Source: Campylobacter gracilis (GTDB lineage Bacteria; Campylobacterota; Campylobacteria; Campylobacterales; Campylobacteraceae). From it: DNA of 64,000 nucleotides. Shown piece by piece: positions 37,025-47,707 of the stretch. The position numbers and the translations under genes were made by a program. The stretch lies in assembly GCF_001190745.1 (NCBI RefSeq), contig NZ_CP012196.1:2170001-2234000 (forward strand), read 5' to 3'. The notes under the pieces were generated by a model, which searched no databases, was not told the DNA's origin, and worked only from the letters and a program-made list of their open reading frames with translations. How positions within the stretch are numbered: the first letter of the stretch is position 1; each line of letters starts with the position of its first letter.

Positions 37025-39850
37025 ATGAAAATCTTGACCGATAAACTAATCCTAGCCGAAATTTTAAAAGAGCGAAATTTGAGCGCGGAAGCAGACGCTC
37101 TGAATTTGAGCGATTTTTCTAAATTTAAGCTCACCGATTACCAACAAAGCGCGGTAAAAAGTGCGCTAAAAATCTTAGAGTTTTATTACGCAAGCCATCA
37201 AATTCGAGGTAGCGATAGTGCAAATTTGCACAGTTCAAATAATCAAAGCAAATTTAGCGAGCGCGAAATTTTGCTTAAAAATTACCGTAAATTTGGCGCA
37301 AATTTAAATACACACGAGATTAATCGCGCCAGTTTTTGGATGGCGACGGGAAGTGGAAAAACGATCGTAATGATAAAACTGATTTGGGCGATTTCGCGGC
37401 TGATTAAGTTTGATATTTTACCTAAAAAGCCAATTTTACTTCTTGCGCCGACCGAGCAGATTTTAAGCCAATTTAAAGAGCGAATAAATGAATTCAATCG
37501 CTATCAAAATGAGCAAATATACGCGCGCGATTTAAAAGATTTCGAGAGCGCGAATTCCGGGCTAAATTTATACGATACGACGCTTTTTATCGCCCGTAGC
37601 GATTTGCTGGAAAGTACCGAAAACACGAGTAAAAAAGATGCAGGTAAAAGGCTAAATTACGCAAATTTTAAAAATGAAAACGGCTGGTATATTTTACTAG
37701 ATGAAGCGCATAAAGGGGACAGCACCGATTCCGTGCGAAAAGGCTACATAAACGAATTAGCAAGCGGTAAAAAAGACGAATTCCCTCGCGGATTTATCTT
37801 AAATTTTAGCGCGACTTTTACGGACGGAATTGATCTAAAAACCTGCGCATTTAACTATAATTTACAAAAATTTAACGACCAAGGCTATGGCAAAAATATC
37901 GCGATATTTGAAAATAAGCTAAATTTAGATGATTTAGAGCAAATTTTGCAAAGCTTTATAATTTTTACGTCGATTAAGATTTCAAATCGCCGAATTTCGC
38001 GAAGATTATCAGATGCCCTTTATCATGCGCCGCTAATCATCGCTGTATCGGATAAAGTAAATACGCAGGATGCCGGCATAAAACGGTATTTTGAGGCTAT
38101 TTGCAAGGTGCTAACAAACGACGTAGATATCCCTAAAATAGTTGAAAATTTAGTCCAAATTTTAAATCAGCTTGAATTTGTTTTCGGCGGCGAGAAAATT
38201 GGCGATGAATTTATAAAAATAGTTAAAAATGTCGATGCAAAAACTATGCGTGAAGAGCTATTTTACTCACAAGGTATTTCAAGTTTAGAGGCTTGCATAA
38301 TCAAAGGCAATGATAAAGAGGTGGCATTTAAAAGTAAAAACGCCGGTAAGCCTTTTATGCTACTAAATATCGGCGATACGAAAGGTTGGAAAAAAGAGTA
38401 TCTAAACGAGCTTGGCGTGCAAAGTGAAATCGATGTAGATAGCGGTTTTTTCGCACATATTAACGAGCGAAATTCTCCGATAAATATAATGCTTGGAAGC
38501 AAAGTTTTTAGCGAGGGCTGGGATAGTAACCGCGTAAATTTGATAAGTTTTATAAATATAGGCTCGCGCTCGGCAAAAAAATACGTAACACAAACTATAG
38601 GACGAGGCGTTAGAATCGAACCTTTTAAAAACGAACGACGACGTTTGCAATACACAAGTAATTTTGCAGCTTTGGAATTTGATGAAAAAGAAAGGTTAAA
38701 AGAGCTTGCAAGCGGTCCAGAAACACTTTTTGTTTTTGCTAGTGACCCGAAAGCGATAGAGGCTATTTTGAGCGAATTGGAGCAATTTAAAACCGGTGAA
38801 ATTTTAAAAGGCTTTAAAAAGTCGCAGACAATCAAACCGTTGCTTTTACCCCAATATGAAGACGAAGCCTGCGAATCAAAGCCCTATGTAATTTCACGCC
38901 CCGATTATAAAAATTTAAACAAGTTTATAAACTCTTACGATTTGGACGTTTTACTACTTAGCTCGGAGTTAAAAAGTCCCGATTTAGGACTTAGCACAAT
39001 AAATAAAACGCTTAAAAAAGACGAAAAATTTATAAAAATTAGTGGAGCGACCGAAAAATTTCAAAACCCGAAATTTACACTATGCGAAATAGATAAATTC
39101 CATAAATTTAAAAATAAAAAATTAAAAGGTTTTAAAGAGGTTGAAAATGAAATTTCTCATTTTACAAAATTTAGCACGACGTTTGACAAAGACGAAATAT
39201 CAAAGATTAACGAAGCGATTTTAAATTTATTGAAATCTAAAAGCGAAGATGAGCTTATAGATGAGTTAGAAAGCAAAAAAATTACGTCTAGAGAGTTTGC
39301 TAATTTAATAAAACAAAATAAAAAGGATTGTAAAATTTTAGGCTTTAAACTAGATGCTAATTTGGCTCGCCATTACTATAATCCACTTGTGATAGATGCC
39401 GATAATAAAGCGCAAATAGTATATGCGATAAGCGAAAAAAGCGAAATAGAATTTTTGGAGGATTTAAAGACCGGTCTAAATGCGCTTGACGGCTTTGAAT
39501 GGAATTTTTGTAAAATAGTTCAAAACGTAGATGAAATTTACGTGCCGTATTTTGATGAAGAAGAGCAAATTTGGCGTAAATTTTATCCCGACTTCATATT
39601 TTGGCTAAAACAAGATGAGATTTACGAGATAGTTTTCGTCGATCCAAAAGGCCTAAAACACGGCGAAGGTGCGAGATTTAAAGCAAATGGGTTTGAAATG
39701 ATTTTCGGCAGTAAAAATTTAGAATTTAATGACAATAAAATTATTGTAAAACTCGCCTACTACAATAAAGACCCGCACATCCCACAAGGGCTTGAAAAAT
39801 ATGTTTTTTCAAGCATAAATGAAATTTTCAAAACCGAGCGGAAAATTTAG
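37025..39850 (+). CDS. res: Type III restriction-modification system endonuclease (Res)
   Basis: ATP-dependent helicase/nuclease subunit. 941 residues. Walker A ATGSGKT at 107-113, DEAH at 226-229, helicase motif VI QTIGRGVRIE (about 525), and a C-terminal PD-(D/E)XK nuclease with PDFIF (Asp about 856) and VDPKG (Asp 873, Lys 875). Both chains look intact, so the system may be active. Forms an operon with mod. Confidence 0.93.
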   Translation: MKILTDKLILAEILKERNLSAEADALNLSDFSKFKLTDYQQSAVKSALKILEFYYASHQIRGSDSANLHSSNNQSKFSEREILLKNYRKFGANLNTHEINRASFWMATGSGKTIVMIKLIWAISRLIKFDILPKKPILLLAPTEQILSQFKERINEFNRYQNEQIYARDLKDFESANSGLNLYDTTLFIARSDLLESTENTSKKDAGKRLNYANFKNENGWYILLDEAHKGDSTDSVRKGYINELASGKKDEFPRGFILNFSATFTDGIDLKTCAFNYNLQKFNDQGYGKNIAIFENKLNLDDLEQILQSFIIFTSIKISNRRISRRLSDALYHAPLIIAVSDKVNTQDAGIKRYFEAICKVLTNDVDIPKIVENLVQILNQLEFVFGGEKIGDEFIKIVKNVDAKTMREELFYSQGISSLEACIIKGNDKEVAFKSKNAGKPFMLLNIGDTKGWKKEYLNELGVQSEIDVDSGFFAHINERNSPINIMLGSKVFSEGWDSNRVNLISFINIGSRSAKKYVTQTIGRGVRIEPFKNERRRLQYTSNFAALEFDEKERLKELASGPETLFVFASDPKAIEAILSELEQFKTGEILKGFKKSQTIKPLLLPQYEDEACESKPYVISRPDYKNLNKFINSYDLDVLLLSSELKSPDLGLSTINKTLKKDEKFIKISGATEKFQNPKFTLCEIDKFHKFKNKKLKGFKEVENEISHFTKFSTTFDKDEISKINEAILNLLKSKSEDELIDELESKKITSREFANLIKQNKKDCKILGFKLDANLARHYYNPLVIDADNKAQIVYAISEKSEIEFLEDLKTGLNALDGFEWNFCKIVQNVDEIYVPYFDEEEQIWRKFYPDFIFWLKQDEIYEIVFVDPKGLKHGEGARFKANGFEMIFGSKNLEFNDNKIIVKLAYYNKDPHIPQGLEKYVFSSINEIFKTERKI

Positions 39851-39900
39851 TTTTATTTAGTTACAATCGGCACAAAAAATTTAATTAAAAAGGATCAAAT

Positions 39901-41574
39901 TTGAGAAGCGACATCATTAAAAAAGGCTATACGCGCGCGCCGCACAGAAGCTTGCTAAGAGCGACCGGGCTAAAGGACGAAGACTTTGAAAAGCCGTTTA
40001 TCGGCGTAGCAAACAGCTTCATAGAGATCATCCCGGGACACTTTTTCCTCAACAAATACTCCGAAATTTTAAAAGACGAGATCCGCAAAAACGGCTGCGT
40101 GCCGTTTGAGTTTAACTGCATCGGCGTGGACGACGGCATCGCGATGGGACACAGCGGGATGCTTTATAGCCTGCCTAGCCGCGAGCTGATCGCAAACTCG
40201 ATCGAAACGGTGATGAACGCCCATGCCCTGGACGCTCTGGTCTGCATGCCAAACTGCGATAAAATCGTACCCGGCATGGTGATGGGCGCGCTTCGCGTGA
40301 ACGTACCGACGGTTTTTGTTAGCGGCGGCCCGATGAAAAAGGGCTACACTAAAAAAGGCGAGCCGATCGACCTGTCTACGGCGTTTGAGGCGGTGGGTAA
40401 ATTTGAAACCAAAGAGATCAGCGCCGAGGAGCTAAAAGAGATCGAGTGCGCCGCCTGTCCGAGCGGAGGCAGCTGCTCGGGGATGTTTACGGCAAACTCG
40501 ATGAATACGCTGTGCGAAGCGATGGGTATCGCGCTAAAAGGCAACGGCACCGTGCCTGCGCTTACGCCAGAGCGCGAGGAGCTCATCCGCAAGGCGGGAC
40601 GCCGAATTTGCCAAATCGCGCTGGATGAAAAATACAAAATCCGCAATATCGTGAATGAAAAATCGATCCAAAACGCCCTAGTCGTCGATATGGCGATGGG
40701 CGGCAGCAGCAACACTGTGCTGCACATCCTGGCTATCGCGCGTGAAGCGGGGGTAAATTTACAGATCGCGGGGCTCAACGAGATCAGCCGCAAGATCGCC
40801 CACATCGCCAAAATCAGCCCGAGCTTGCCAAATATTCACATGGAGGACATCGACCGCGCGGGCGGCCTAAGCGCCGTAATAAATGAAATTTCGCGCCGCG
40901 ACAACGGGCTACTGGGTCTAGACGCGCTAACGGTAAGCGGCGAAAGCCTAGGCGAGCGTGTCGGAGCTAGCGCCATAAAAGACGAATCGATCATCCGTAA
41001 GGTCGAAAACGCTTACTCGCAGGTCGGCGGGCTGGCGATTTTGTTTGGGAATTTAGCCGAGCAGGGCTGTGTCATAAAAACCGCGGGCATCATAGGTGAG
41101 CGCAAATTTAGCGGCAAGGCCGTGTGCTTTAACAGCCAAGACGAGGCGATAGAGGGCATCTCAAACGGCAAGGTAAATAAGGGCGACGTGGTCGTCATCC
41201 GCTACGAAGGGCCGCGCGGAGGTCCCGGCATGCAGGAGATGCTAAGCCCAACGAGCCTAATCATGGGGCGAGGGCTGGGCGCGGACGTGGCGCTGATCAC
41301 GGACGGCAGATTTAGCGGTGCTACGAGAGGGTTAAGCGTCGGACACGTAAGCCCAGAAGCTGCCGAGGGCGGCATGATCGGACTGCTACAAGACGGCGAC
41401 ATCATCGATATCGACGTAGATATGTACGCGATCAACGTACGCCTAAGCGAGGAAGAGATCGCCGCGCGAAGGGCTAAATTTAAGCCGATAGAAAAGCCAC
41501 TACCGTTTCGCTGGCTACGAATGTATCGCAAGCTAGTAACGAACGCTAGCAACGGAGCGATTTTGGAGGCGTAG
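39901..41574 (+). CDS. ilvD: Dihydroxy-acid dehydratase
   Basis: Third step of branched-chain amino-acid synthesis. 557 residues. Fe-S and active-site Cys in [10 protein letters not shown] (about 118-127) and [13 protein letters not shown] (about 183-195); [12 protein letters not shown] and TDGRFSG late. The start is TTG 39901 behind AAAAAGGA, unusual because the duplicated 5' copy upstream has ATG; the intact gene now depends on the RM-side promoter (possible TACAAT at 39862). Probably lost its original promoter to the insertion. Confidence 0.96.
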   Translation: MRSDIIKKGYTRAPHRSLLRATGLKDEDFEKPFIGVANSFIEIIPGHFFLNKYSEILKDEIRKNGCVPFEFNCIGVDDGIAMGHSGMLYSLPSRELIANSIETVMNAHALDALVCMPNCDKIVPGMVMGALRVNVPTVFVSGGPMKKGYTKKGEPIDLSTAFEAVGKFETKEISAEELKEIECAACPSGGSCSGMFTANSMNTLCEAMGIALKGNGTVPALTPEREELIRKAGRRICQIALDEKYKIRNIVNEKSIQNALVVDMAMGGSSNTVLHILAIAREAGVNLQIAGLNEISRKIAHIAKISPSLPNIHMEDIDRAGGLSAVINEISRRDNGLLGLDALTVSGESLGERVGASAIKDESIIRKVENAYSQVGGLAILFGNLAEQGCVIKTAGIIGERKFSGKAVCFNSQDEAIEGISNGKVNKGDVVVIRYEGPRGGPGMQEMLSPTSLIMGRGLGADVALITDGRFSGATRGLSVGHVSPEAAEGGMIGLLQDGDIIDIDVDMYAINVRLSEEEIAARRAKFKPIEKPLPFRWLRMYRKLVTNASNGAILEA

Positions 41575-41629
41575 AATTTAAAATCGGCAGGTATCGTAGT
41601 TTTAAAAATTTAAATAAGGAATGATTTTT

Positions 41630-43213
41630 ATGTTTGAGGGAAATTTTACTTATAAGGATTTGAAACTAGTAGATGATGAGATAGACGCGCTTTCAAATTT
41701 TAAAAACCTAAATAAACAATGGTGCCATGCACATAACATAAATAAAATTATTGATAAATTTAAGCATAAAATAAGTATAGGATGGGGAATTGAGTGTATA
41801 GAGAACCTCCTGACAAAATGTATTAAATACGAAAACAAAATCGATAAAATCAGATCGTATGTGAAAGACATAATGGATAATAAATATAATCTTTTATCAG
41901 AGGAATCAAAAAAGGATATTGATGAAATCTATATTTCACTAACTTACCTTAAAGAAAATGGTATAAATTCTATAAGTATATATACAATAAAGAAGCTATC
42001 AACTGATTATGAAAAAATACTTAGAATATTAAAAACACAAAAAGAAATTGCTAAAAAATCAATAAAAACTATAGATATTGAGGATAAAAAGAAACTTTAT
42101 ACAAAATTTCTTAAAAACGAGAGTGAAATATATAGAATTTATAATAATTTACCGGATAAATTTATCAAAGACAAAAAAACATATATAAGCCATGTTTCAA
42201 ATTCTATGTTAAGCGACGCAAAAGAAATCATAGCAAAAGGTATAAAATATAAAATATTTTCTGTATTAAATTTTGTAGTTTTTGGAGCGCTTCTTTGCAT
42301 ACCATATTTTTTAGAGCTAAGAAGAGTGCCGGAAATTTCTATAGGCAGCATACCTATATCTTTAGTTGCAGTTTTTGCTATTGCTGTATTTTTGACTTTA
42401 TATTTTTGTATTCTTGTATTTTTACAAAATTACTTTTTATTTAGATGCTGGTACGAAAGTAAAAATAAAATCAAATACTGTTTTATAGGAGTAGATTTTG
42501 TTGCAATACTATTAATGGCCCTTTTTCCACTAATTTATTACATATTAAATTTATCGTATTCTTCACATAGATGTCTTAATGATATAGGTTGTTTATTTGG
42601 AAGATGTCTAGGTTTGCATGCAATATTACTAGTATACTTTTTTTGTAAATTTTGGTGGGATAATAAAGATGAATTGAGCAATATTTTTCTAGCTGCTTTT
42701 TTAATATTTATTTCCGATTTGCTAATATTGATAGCTATTTATTTTAACTATGCAGATGAATACATTCTTATAGTGGTTTCTATGGCGATTCTTTCTTTTT
42801 TAATAAGACTTCTTCAAATTAGTAGACAATTCGCATACAGAGTTCTTTTATTTGTATTATCTTTTATGGCTTTAGTATTTTTACTATTTGCTAGTAATAG
42901 TGGATTTTTTGTTAGAGTTGTAGGTCTGGCGAATTACCAAACCGACTTTGATATCAAAAAAGAAAATATACCGGAATACGTAAATTTAGAAAATATCAAT
43001 AAATGCAAAAATACGCAGGATAAAGACATAAATTTTATAAAATATACTTGCATATCTGACGAAATGCCAAGTTCGACGGTAAAATTTAAAAACATCCTCG
43101 TAAAAGTAAAATCAGACGGCAGATATTGGCTAGAAGTCGTAGCAAAAGATCAAAATAAAAGTAAAATAAATGATTATAGATTTTGGATTTCGGAGAAAAA
43201 TATTATAAACTAA
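41630..43213 (+). CDS. AT-rich multi-span membrane protein, unknown function
   Basis: 527 residues from ATG 41630 (better spaced from AAGGA than ATG 41621). An N-terminal helical, charged cytosolic domain (1-195) is followed by about six to eight hydrophobic spans (about 208-440) and a soluble C-terminal domain (about 440-527) with YWLEVVAKDQNKSKIN. Clearly AT-richer than ilvD and leuC on either side, so probably transferred. No family recognised. A defence or envelope role is only a guess. Confidence 0.6.
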   Translation: MFEGNFTYKDLKLVDDEIDALSNFKNLNKQWCHAHNINKIIDKFKHKISIGWGIECIENLLTKCIKYENKIDKIRSYVKDIMDNKYNLLSEESKKDIDEIYISLTYLKENGINSISIYTIKKLSTDYEKILRILKTQKEIAKKSIKTIDIEDKKKLYTKFLKNESEIYRIYNNLPDKFIKDKKTYISHVSNSMLSDAKEIIAKGIKYKIFSVLNFVVFGALLCIPYFLELRRVPEISIGSIPISLVAVFAIAVFLTLYFCILVFLQNYFLFRCWYESKNKIKYCFIGVDFVAILLMALFPLIYYILNLSYSSHRCLNDIGCLFGRCLGLHAILLVYFFCKFWWDNKDELSNIFLAAFLIFISDLLILIAIYFNYADEYILIVVSMAILSFLIRLLQISRQFAYRVLLFVLSFMALVFLLFASNSGFFVRVVGLANYQTDFDIKKENIPEYVNLENINKCKNTQDKDINFIKYTCISDEMPSSTVKFKNILVKVKSDGRYWLEVVAKDQNKSKINDYRFWISEKNIIN

Positions 43214-43257
43214 ATAAAATACTGTTAAAACTTTATACTAATTTTAGTAATATCAAA

Positions 43258-43455
43258 TTTTAACTATATCTTCGAATTTATCATTCGCTATTTCAAAAAT
43301 CGCTTTGATATTTTCCTTCGTATAGAGCTTATCTTTGCGCCAGTTTACCGCGTAGTCGTAGGCTAAATTTACAATCTCGTCTAGCGTCTCGCCTTTGATG
43401 CCGACGATTTTTATGGCGAACGAGGTCAAATTTCGCCTATCCGCGAGTAAAGTCT
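43258..43455 (-). pseudogene. C-terminal remnant of an unidentified gene
   Basis: The minus strand reads as protein for about 65 codons ending in TGA near 43258: IVGIKGETLDEIVNLAYDYA, VNWRKDKLYTKENIKAIF, then DKFEDIVKI. No start codon or ribosome site is found upstream and the frame breaks near 43455. Family not recognised. Confidence 0.45.
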
Positions 43456-43466
43456 AGATATTTCGG

Positions 43467-43600
43467 GTGATCGTAGGCAGTTTGTTAGCAGGCTTTGGCG
43501 CACATTTGGCATTTGGTTGCAGCCTACTTAATTATTTCACTAGACCGCCGTATTTCTCGCTACGTACGTGGATCTTGCTGTGTTTATGGTGTTGGCGTCT
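43467..43600 (+). pseudogene. YeeE/YedE family transporter fragment
   Basis: The frame contains GSLLAGFGAHLAFGCSLLNY and then PPYFSLRTW, a close match to the conserved GxLLxGFGARLAxGC block of YeeE/YedE (DUF395) sulfur or selenium transporters. Only this block survives; the rest of the ~180- to 400-residue protein is missing, so it is a relic. Confidence 0.5.
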
Positions 43601-43677
43601 ACACCAGGATCAAGCAAGCAAATTCATTAGGTTACATATAGACAAACCGCATTGCCATTAAGTTTTAAATCCTAAAT

Positions 43678-44943
43678 CTACAAATCCCGCGGATCGGCGA
43701 TCTTACCTGCGACGGCGCTAGCTGCGGCGACGGCGGAGTTTGCCAGATATACTTCGCTCGTTCTATCGCCCATGCGGCCGACGAAATTTCGATTGGTCGT
43801 GCTTACGCAGCGCTCGCCCACGCCCAAAATCCCCATATATCCGCCCAAGCACGCGCCGCAGGTCGGGTTACTCACGACTGCGCCCGCTTCCACGAAAATA
43901 TCCCACAGCCCCTCTTTTTGCGCGGCTAAAGCAATCTTTTGCGTCGCAGGCGTGATGATGAGGCGGGTTTTGCGCGCGACCTTGCGACCTTTTAAAATTT
44001 GCGCGGCGATCCGCAGATCGGAGAGTCTGCCGTTGGTGCAGCTGCCGATAAAGACCTGATCGACGGCGATGTCATCGCGCACCGCCTCGCGCACGCTCTT
44101 GCCGTTGCTAGGCAGGAACGGATACGCAATCACCGGATCAAGCTTGCTAACATCGATCTGTAAAATTTGCTCATAGTTCGCGCCCTCGTCGGAGTAGTGA
44201 AATTTCGGCTCGGCGCGCAAATTTTTATCCGCCAAAAATTCCTTCGTGATCTCATCGACCGCGACGATACCGCTCTTGCCGCCCGCTTCGATTGCCATAT
44301 TGCAAAGCGAAAATCTGCTATCCATATCCAGATACTCCAGCGCGTCGCCACAGAATTCCAAAGCTTTATAGCGCGCGCCGTCCACGCCGATGAGGCGGAT
44401 CACTTCTAGGATCAGATCCTTGCCGTAGATGTGCGGTGCGGGCTTGCCGTGAAAGATCACTTTGATCGTAGGAGGTACTTTGAACCAATTCTTGCCCGTT
44501 ATCATCGCGAAAGCTAGATCGGTGCTGCCCATGCCCGTCGCAAATGCCCCAAGCGCACCGTGGGTACAGGTGTGGCTGTCCGCGCCGATGATGACATCGC
44601 CGGGTACTACGAGCCCCTTTTCAGGCATCAGCGCGTGCTCGATACCCATATCCTTTTCGTCGAAGTAGTTTTTCAAATCATGCTTGTAAGCAAACTCGCG
44701 TGAAATTTTAGCTTGGTTTGCACTTAAAATGTCTTTCGTAGGGATGTAGTGATCCATCACGATCGCAAAGCCGTCCGGGTTGGCGAGCTTTTTTGCGCCG
44801 CTAAGCTCGAACTGCTTGATCGAAATCGGCGTCGTAATGTCGTTGCCGATGACCATATCAATGGTGCTTTCGATGATCTGTCCCGCAAAAACGGCCTTGC
44901 CCACGTGCTCGCTAAAGATTTTCTCCGTGATCGTCTGCTTCAT
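43678..44943 (-). CDS. leuC: 3-isopropylmalate dehydratase large subunit
   Basis: Aconitase-family isomerase of leucine synthesis. 421 residues. Fe-S cluster Cys in SCTNGR (about 300) and NPTCGACLGG (about 358-367); substrate loop GADSHTCTHGALG; ending in NRNFVGRMGD. The shorter LeuC2 type usual in epsilonproteobacteria. ATG 44943 behind AAAGGAG. leuD is not adjacent. Confidence 0.95.
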   Translation of the reverse strand: MKQTITEKIFSEHVGKAVFAGQIIESTIDMVIGNDITTPISIKQFELSGAKKLANPDGFAIVMDHYIPTKDILSANQAKISREFAYKHDLKNYFDEKDMGIEHALMPEKGLVVPGDVIIGADSHTCTHGALGAFATGMGSTDLAFAMITGKNWFKVPPTIKVIFHGKPAPHIYGKDLILEVIRLIGVDGARYKALEFCGDALEYLDMDSRFSLCNMAIEAGGKSGIVAVDEITKEFLADKNLRAEPKFHYSDEGANYEQILQIDVSKLDPVIAYPFLPSNGKSVREAVRDDIAVDQVFIGSCTNGRLSDLRIAAQILKGRKVARKTRLIITPATQKIALAAQKEGLWDIFVEAGAVVSNPTCGACLGGYMGILGVGERCVSTTNRNFVGRMGDRTSEVYLANSAVAAASAVAGKIADPRDL

Positions 44944-45013
44944 AAAATCTCCTTTGTATCGGTTAAATTTGCGCGATTTTAGCTAAAAAATCATAAATTT
45001 TTGCAATTTTATG

Positions 45014-45019
45014 TATAAT
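45014..45019 (+). promoter_or_regulatory. -10 box upstream of nitroreductase
   Basis: TATAAT 22 bases before the start codon; AAGGAG at 45028-45033. Confidence 0.55.
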
Positions 45020-45040
45020 TGAGCCGCAAGGAGCGAGACG

Positions 45041-45565
45041 ATGGAAATTTTAGATATTTTTGCAAACCGCAGAAGCGTAAGAAAATATACGGATACGCCG
45101 CTTGAGGACGAGGCGCTGGATAAAATTTTAAAAGCGGGCCTGCTTGCGCCGTCGGGGCATGCACGCCGCCCGTGGGAGTTCATCCTCGTGCGCGACAAAC
45201 GGATGCTTGAGCGGCTAAGCGCGTGCCGCAGCAGCGGAGCGAATATGCTAAAACAGGCCGCGGCCGCGATCGTCGTGATCGCAGATGAGCAGAAACAGGA
45301 CGTCTGGATCGAGGACTGCTCGGTAGCGCTAGGCTACATGCATCTTGCCGCAAGCGCGCTAAATCTCGGCAGCTGCTGGGTGCAGGCAAGGCTGCGCGCC
45401 GCCGCGGACGGACGCAGCTGCGAGGAGTTTTTGCGCGAGGCGCTGGGCTTTCCGCCAAATTTCAAAGCAGAAGCGATACTAGCCCTCGGCGTACCGCAAC
45501 AGCGCCCGAGCCCGCACGATCTGCAGAAGCTAAATTTAAGCAAAATCCACAAAGAGAAATTTTAA
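45041..45565 (+). CDS. Nitroreductase family protein
   Basis: FMN-dependent NAD(P)H oxidoreductase fold. 174 residues. N-terminal FANRRSVRKYTDTPLEDEAL (FMN phosphate contact), APSGHARRPWEFILV, and ALGVPQQRP near the end are typical. Substrate unknown. The NFACT gene starts 5 bases after the stop. Confidence 0.9.
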   Translation: MEILDIFANRRSVRKYTDTPLEDEALDKILKAGLLAPSGHARRPWEFILVRDKRMLERLSACRSSGANMLKQAAAAIVVIADEQKQDVWIEDCSVALGYMHLAASALNLGSCWVQARLRAAADGRSCEEFLREALGFPPNFKAEAILALGVPQQRPSPHDLQKLNLSKIHKEKF

Positions 45566-45570
45566 CGCGT

Positions 45571-46893
45571 ATGAAGTATCAAAACTTAATTCAAATTTGC
45601 GAGTACCTATGCGCCAAACGCTTCCTTTCGCACATTAAGCGCGTAGGGGATAACCTTTTTAAAGTCTGCTTTGACGGCAACGAGACGCTGTTTTTTGATA
45701 TGAATAAATCAGGCTGCAATATCCACGAAAATGACGCTTTTACCGAAGGCAAGGTTTACGCGGCGCCCTTTGACGTGCTACTTGCCAAGCGCTTCGTAAA
45801 ATCGCGCATCACTTCCGTTAGCGTGCCAGAAAATAATAGAATTTTATGCCTTAGCGTAAGCCAAAACGCAAGCTACAAAACCCAAAGCTCAAATATCTAC
45901 TTCGAATTTACCGGGCGTTTTACAAACGTAATAATCACCGATGAAAACGATGTGATTTTAGAGGCGCTACGCCACTTCGAGACGGAATTTAGACAGATCA
46001 AGGTAGGAAGAAAACTCCGCCATCTGCCGCCTGCAAATATTAAAGAAGCCCCCGTGCCAAAAATTTCGGACTTTAGAGCATTTTTCCGCGCGGAATTTAA
46101 CGCGCTAAATGCGGATCGCTTAAACTCGCTCAAATCCGCAAAAATCACGGCACTAAATAAAAAGCTAGACTCGGTGCGCGAGGCTTTAGGCTCTTTGCAA
46201 AGCAGCGCCGAACTACTGCGAAGTGCCGAGCTTTTAGGTGCGAAAGCTGCCTTGCTAAAGGAAAATATCTATAAAATTCCAACTAGCGCGCGAGAATTTA
46301 CGCTGCAAAAAGAAGACGCCGAAGCGGTAGAATTTAAACTGCAAAAGCCTGCAAGCGCCACTTTGGGCGAGCTTTACTCCGAGGCAAAGCGTCTGCGCCA
46401 AAAGGCTGCAAATATCCATATCGAAGAGCAAAATTTAAAGGAGAAACTCGCGTTTTATGAGAATTTAAAATCGCTCGTCCTTGCTGCACAGGACGCACAC
46501 GAGATCGAAATTCTAATGCCTAAGCGCACGCAAACTAGGCAAAAAAGCAAGGAAAAAAATAGCGAATATGTAGCGAACTTTTATCTAGGAGATTTTAAAA
46601 TCAGCGTCGGTAAAAACGAAAAAGGCAATGAGCTCTTACTAAAAAATAGCTCCAAGTCCGACCATTGGTTTCATCTTAAGGATATTCCAAGCGCACACGT
46701 CATCGTAAAGACAAATAAGCAAAGTCTAAGCGAAGAGGTGATCGAATTCGCCGCTAAAATTTGCGTGAGCTTCAGTGCAAGCGGCAGCGGAAAATATCTC
46801 GTCGATTACACCAAACGTCAAAATGTCAAAATCAACGAAGGTGCTTTCGTAAACTACGTAAATTTTAAAACAATCAGCGTTTTAAAGCCGTAA
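45571..46893 (+). CDS. NFACT family RNA-binding protein (RqcH/FbpA-like)
   Basis: 440 residues. N-terminal NFACT-N domain (about 1-170), a coiled-coil stretch (about 260-310), and the C-terminal NFACT-R domain with [18 protein letters not shown] (about 369-386). Relatives act in ribosome-associated quality control or as fibronectin-binding proteins; a quality-control role is more likely here. Sits in a core cluster with cdsA-dxr. Confidence 0.85.
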   Translation: MKYQNLIQICEYLCAKRFLSHIKRVGDNLFKVCFDGNETLFFDMNKSGCNIHENDAFTEGKVYAAPFDVLLAKRFVKSRITSVSVPENNRILCLSVSQNASYKTQSSNIYFEFTGRFTNVIITDENDVILEALRHFETEFRQIKVGRKLRHLPPANIKEAPVPKISDFRAFFRAEFNALNADRLNSLKSAKITALNKKLDSVREALGSLQSSAELLRSAELLGAKAALLKENIYKIPTSAREFTLQKEDAEAVEFKLQKPASATLGELYSEAKRLRQKAANIHIEEQNLKEKLAFYENLKSLVLAAQDAHEIEILMPKRTQTRQKSKEKNSEYVANFYLGDFKISVGKNEKGNELLLKNSSKSDHWFHLKDIPSAHVIVKTNKQSLSEEVIEFAAKICVSFSASGSGKYLVDYTKRQNVKINEGAFVNYVNFKTISVLKP

Positions 46894-46942
46894 TAAGCGA
46901 GCTTGCAGTATAATTATTCAAAATAAATTCCAAGGAAATTCT

Positions 46943-47707
46943 ATGAAGCAAAGAATAATCACGGCAAGCATTTTACTCGCCGTATTTTTAGCTCTAATTC
47001 TCATAAACGCCAGGTGGCTAAATTTCGCCGTATTTGCGCTGATACTCGTGCTGGCGTTTTTTGAAAGCCTCAAATTATGGGGTCTGGAGGAAACAAGCAA
47101 AAAGTGGCTCGCGCTGGCGATCGCGTTTTTTGCGCTGCTACCATTTACGCAGACCGACGAACCCTTCGTCTCAGCGCTAAAAGTTAGCATCCTGATGATC
47201 CTATGCGTCGCCTCTGTCGTAGCCTTTACCAAGGGCCCTAGCCTAAAGATCACGCTTCCTTTTATCTATCCCGTTGCGCCGATATTTTTTATGTGGGCGG
47301 CTTATGATGATTTCGGGGAAGTTTTTCACTTCGTTTGGCTGATCTTTATTATCGTAGCTAGCGATAGCGGCGCATATTTTATCGGAAGAGCCTTTGGCAA
47401 AACTCCGCTAAGCGCTAGCTCGCCGAATAAAACCGTAGAAGGCGTGCTAGGTGGTCTTGCGCTCGCGCTTATCGTTAGCCTCATTTATGCGCGCATCTTT
47501 ACCAATATGCCACCGCTTGAAATTTTAGGAAAGACCATCATCATAGCAATTTTTGGCGTGTTCGGCGATCTGTTTGAGAGCTACCTAAAGCGCGCGGCGG
47601 GTCTTAAAGACAGCGGCGCGCTCTTTCCCGGACACGGCGGGATCTTAGACCGCATCGACGGCTATATGTTCGGCGCAATCGCGATGGCGATAGTCTATTC
47701 ATGGTAG
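46943..47707 (+). CDS. cdsA: Phosphatidate cytidylyltransferase
   Basis: Makes CDP-diacylglycerol for phospholipids. 254 residues, about seven spans, with the family signature near the C-terminus ([11 protein letters not shown], then [12 protein letters not shown]). The stop overlaps the dxr start by 7 bases, a conserved pairing. Confidence 0.96.
   Translation: MKQRIITASILLAVFLALILINARWLNFAVFALILVLAFFESLKLWGLEETSKKWLALAIAFFALLPFTQTDEPFVSALKVSILMILCVASVVAFTKGPSLKITLPFIYPVAPIFFMWAAYDDFGEVFHFVWLIFIIVASDSGAYFIGRAFGKTPLSASSPNKTVEGVLGGLALALIVSLIYARIFTNMPPLEILGKTIIIAIFGVFGDLFESYLKRAAGLKDSGALFPGHGGILDRIDGYMFGAIAMAIVYSW

Noticed and set aside
38263-38835. 190-codon minus-strand frame within res
   Set aside because: Antisense shadow; res helicase motifs lie on the other strand across the same bases.
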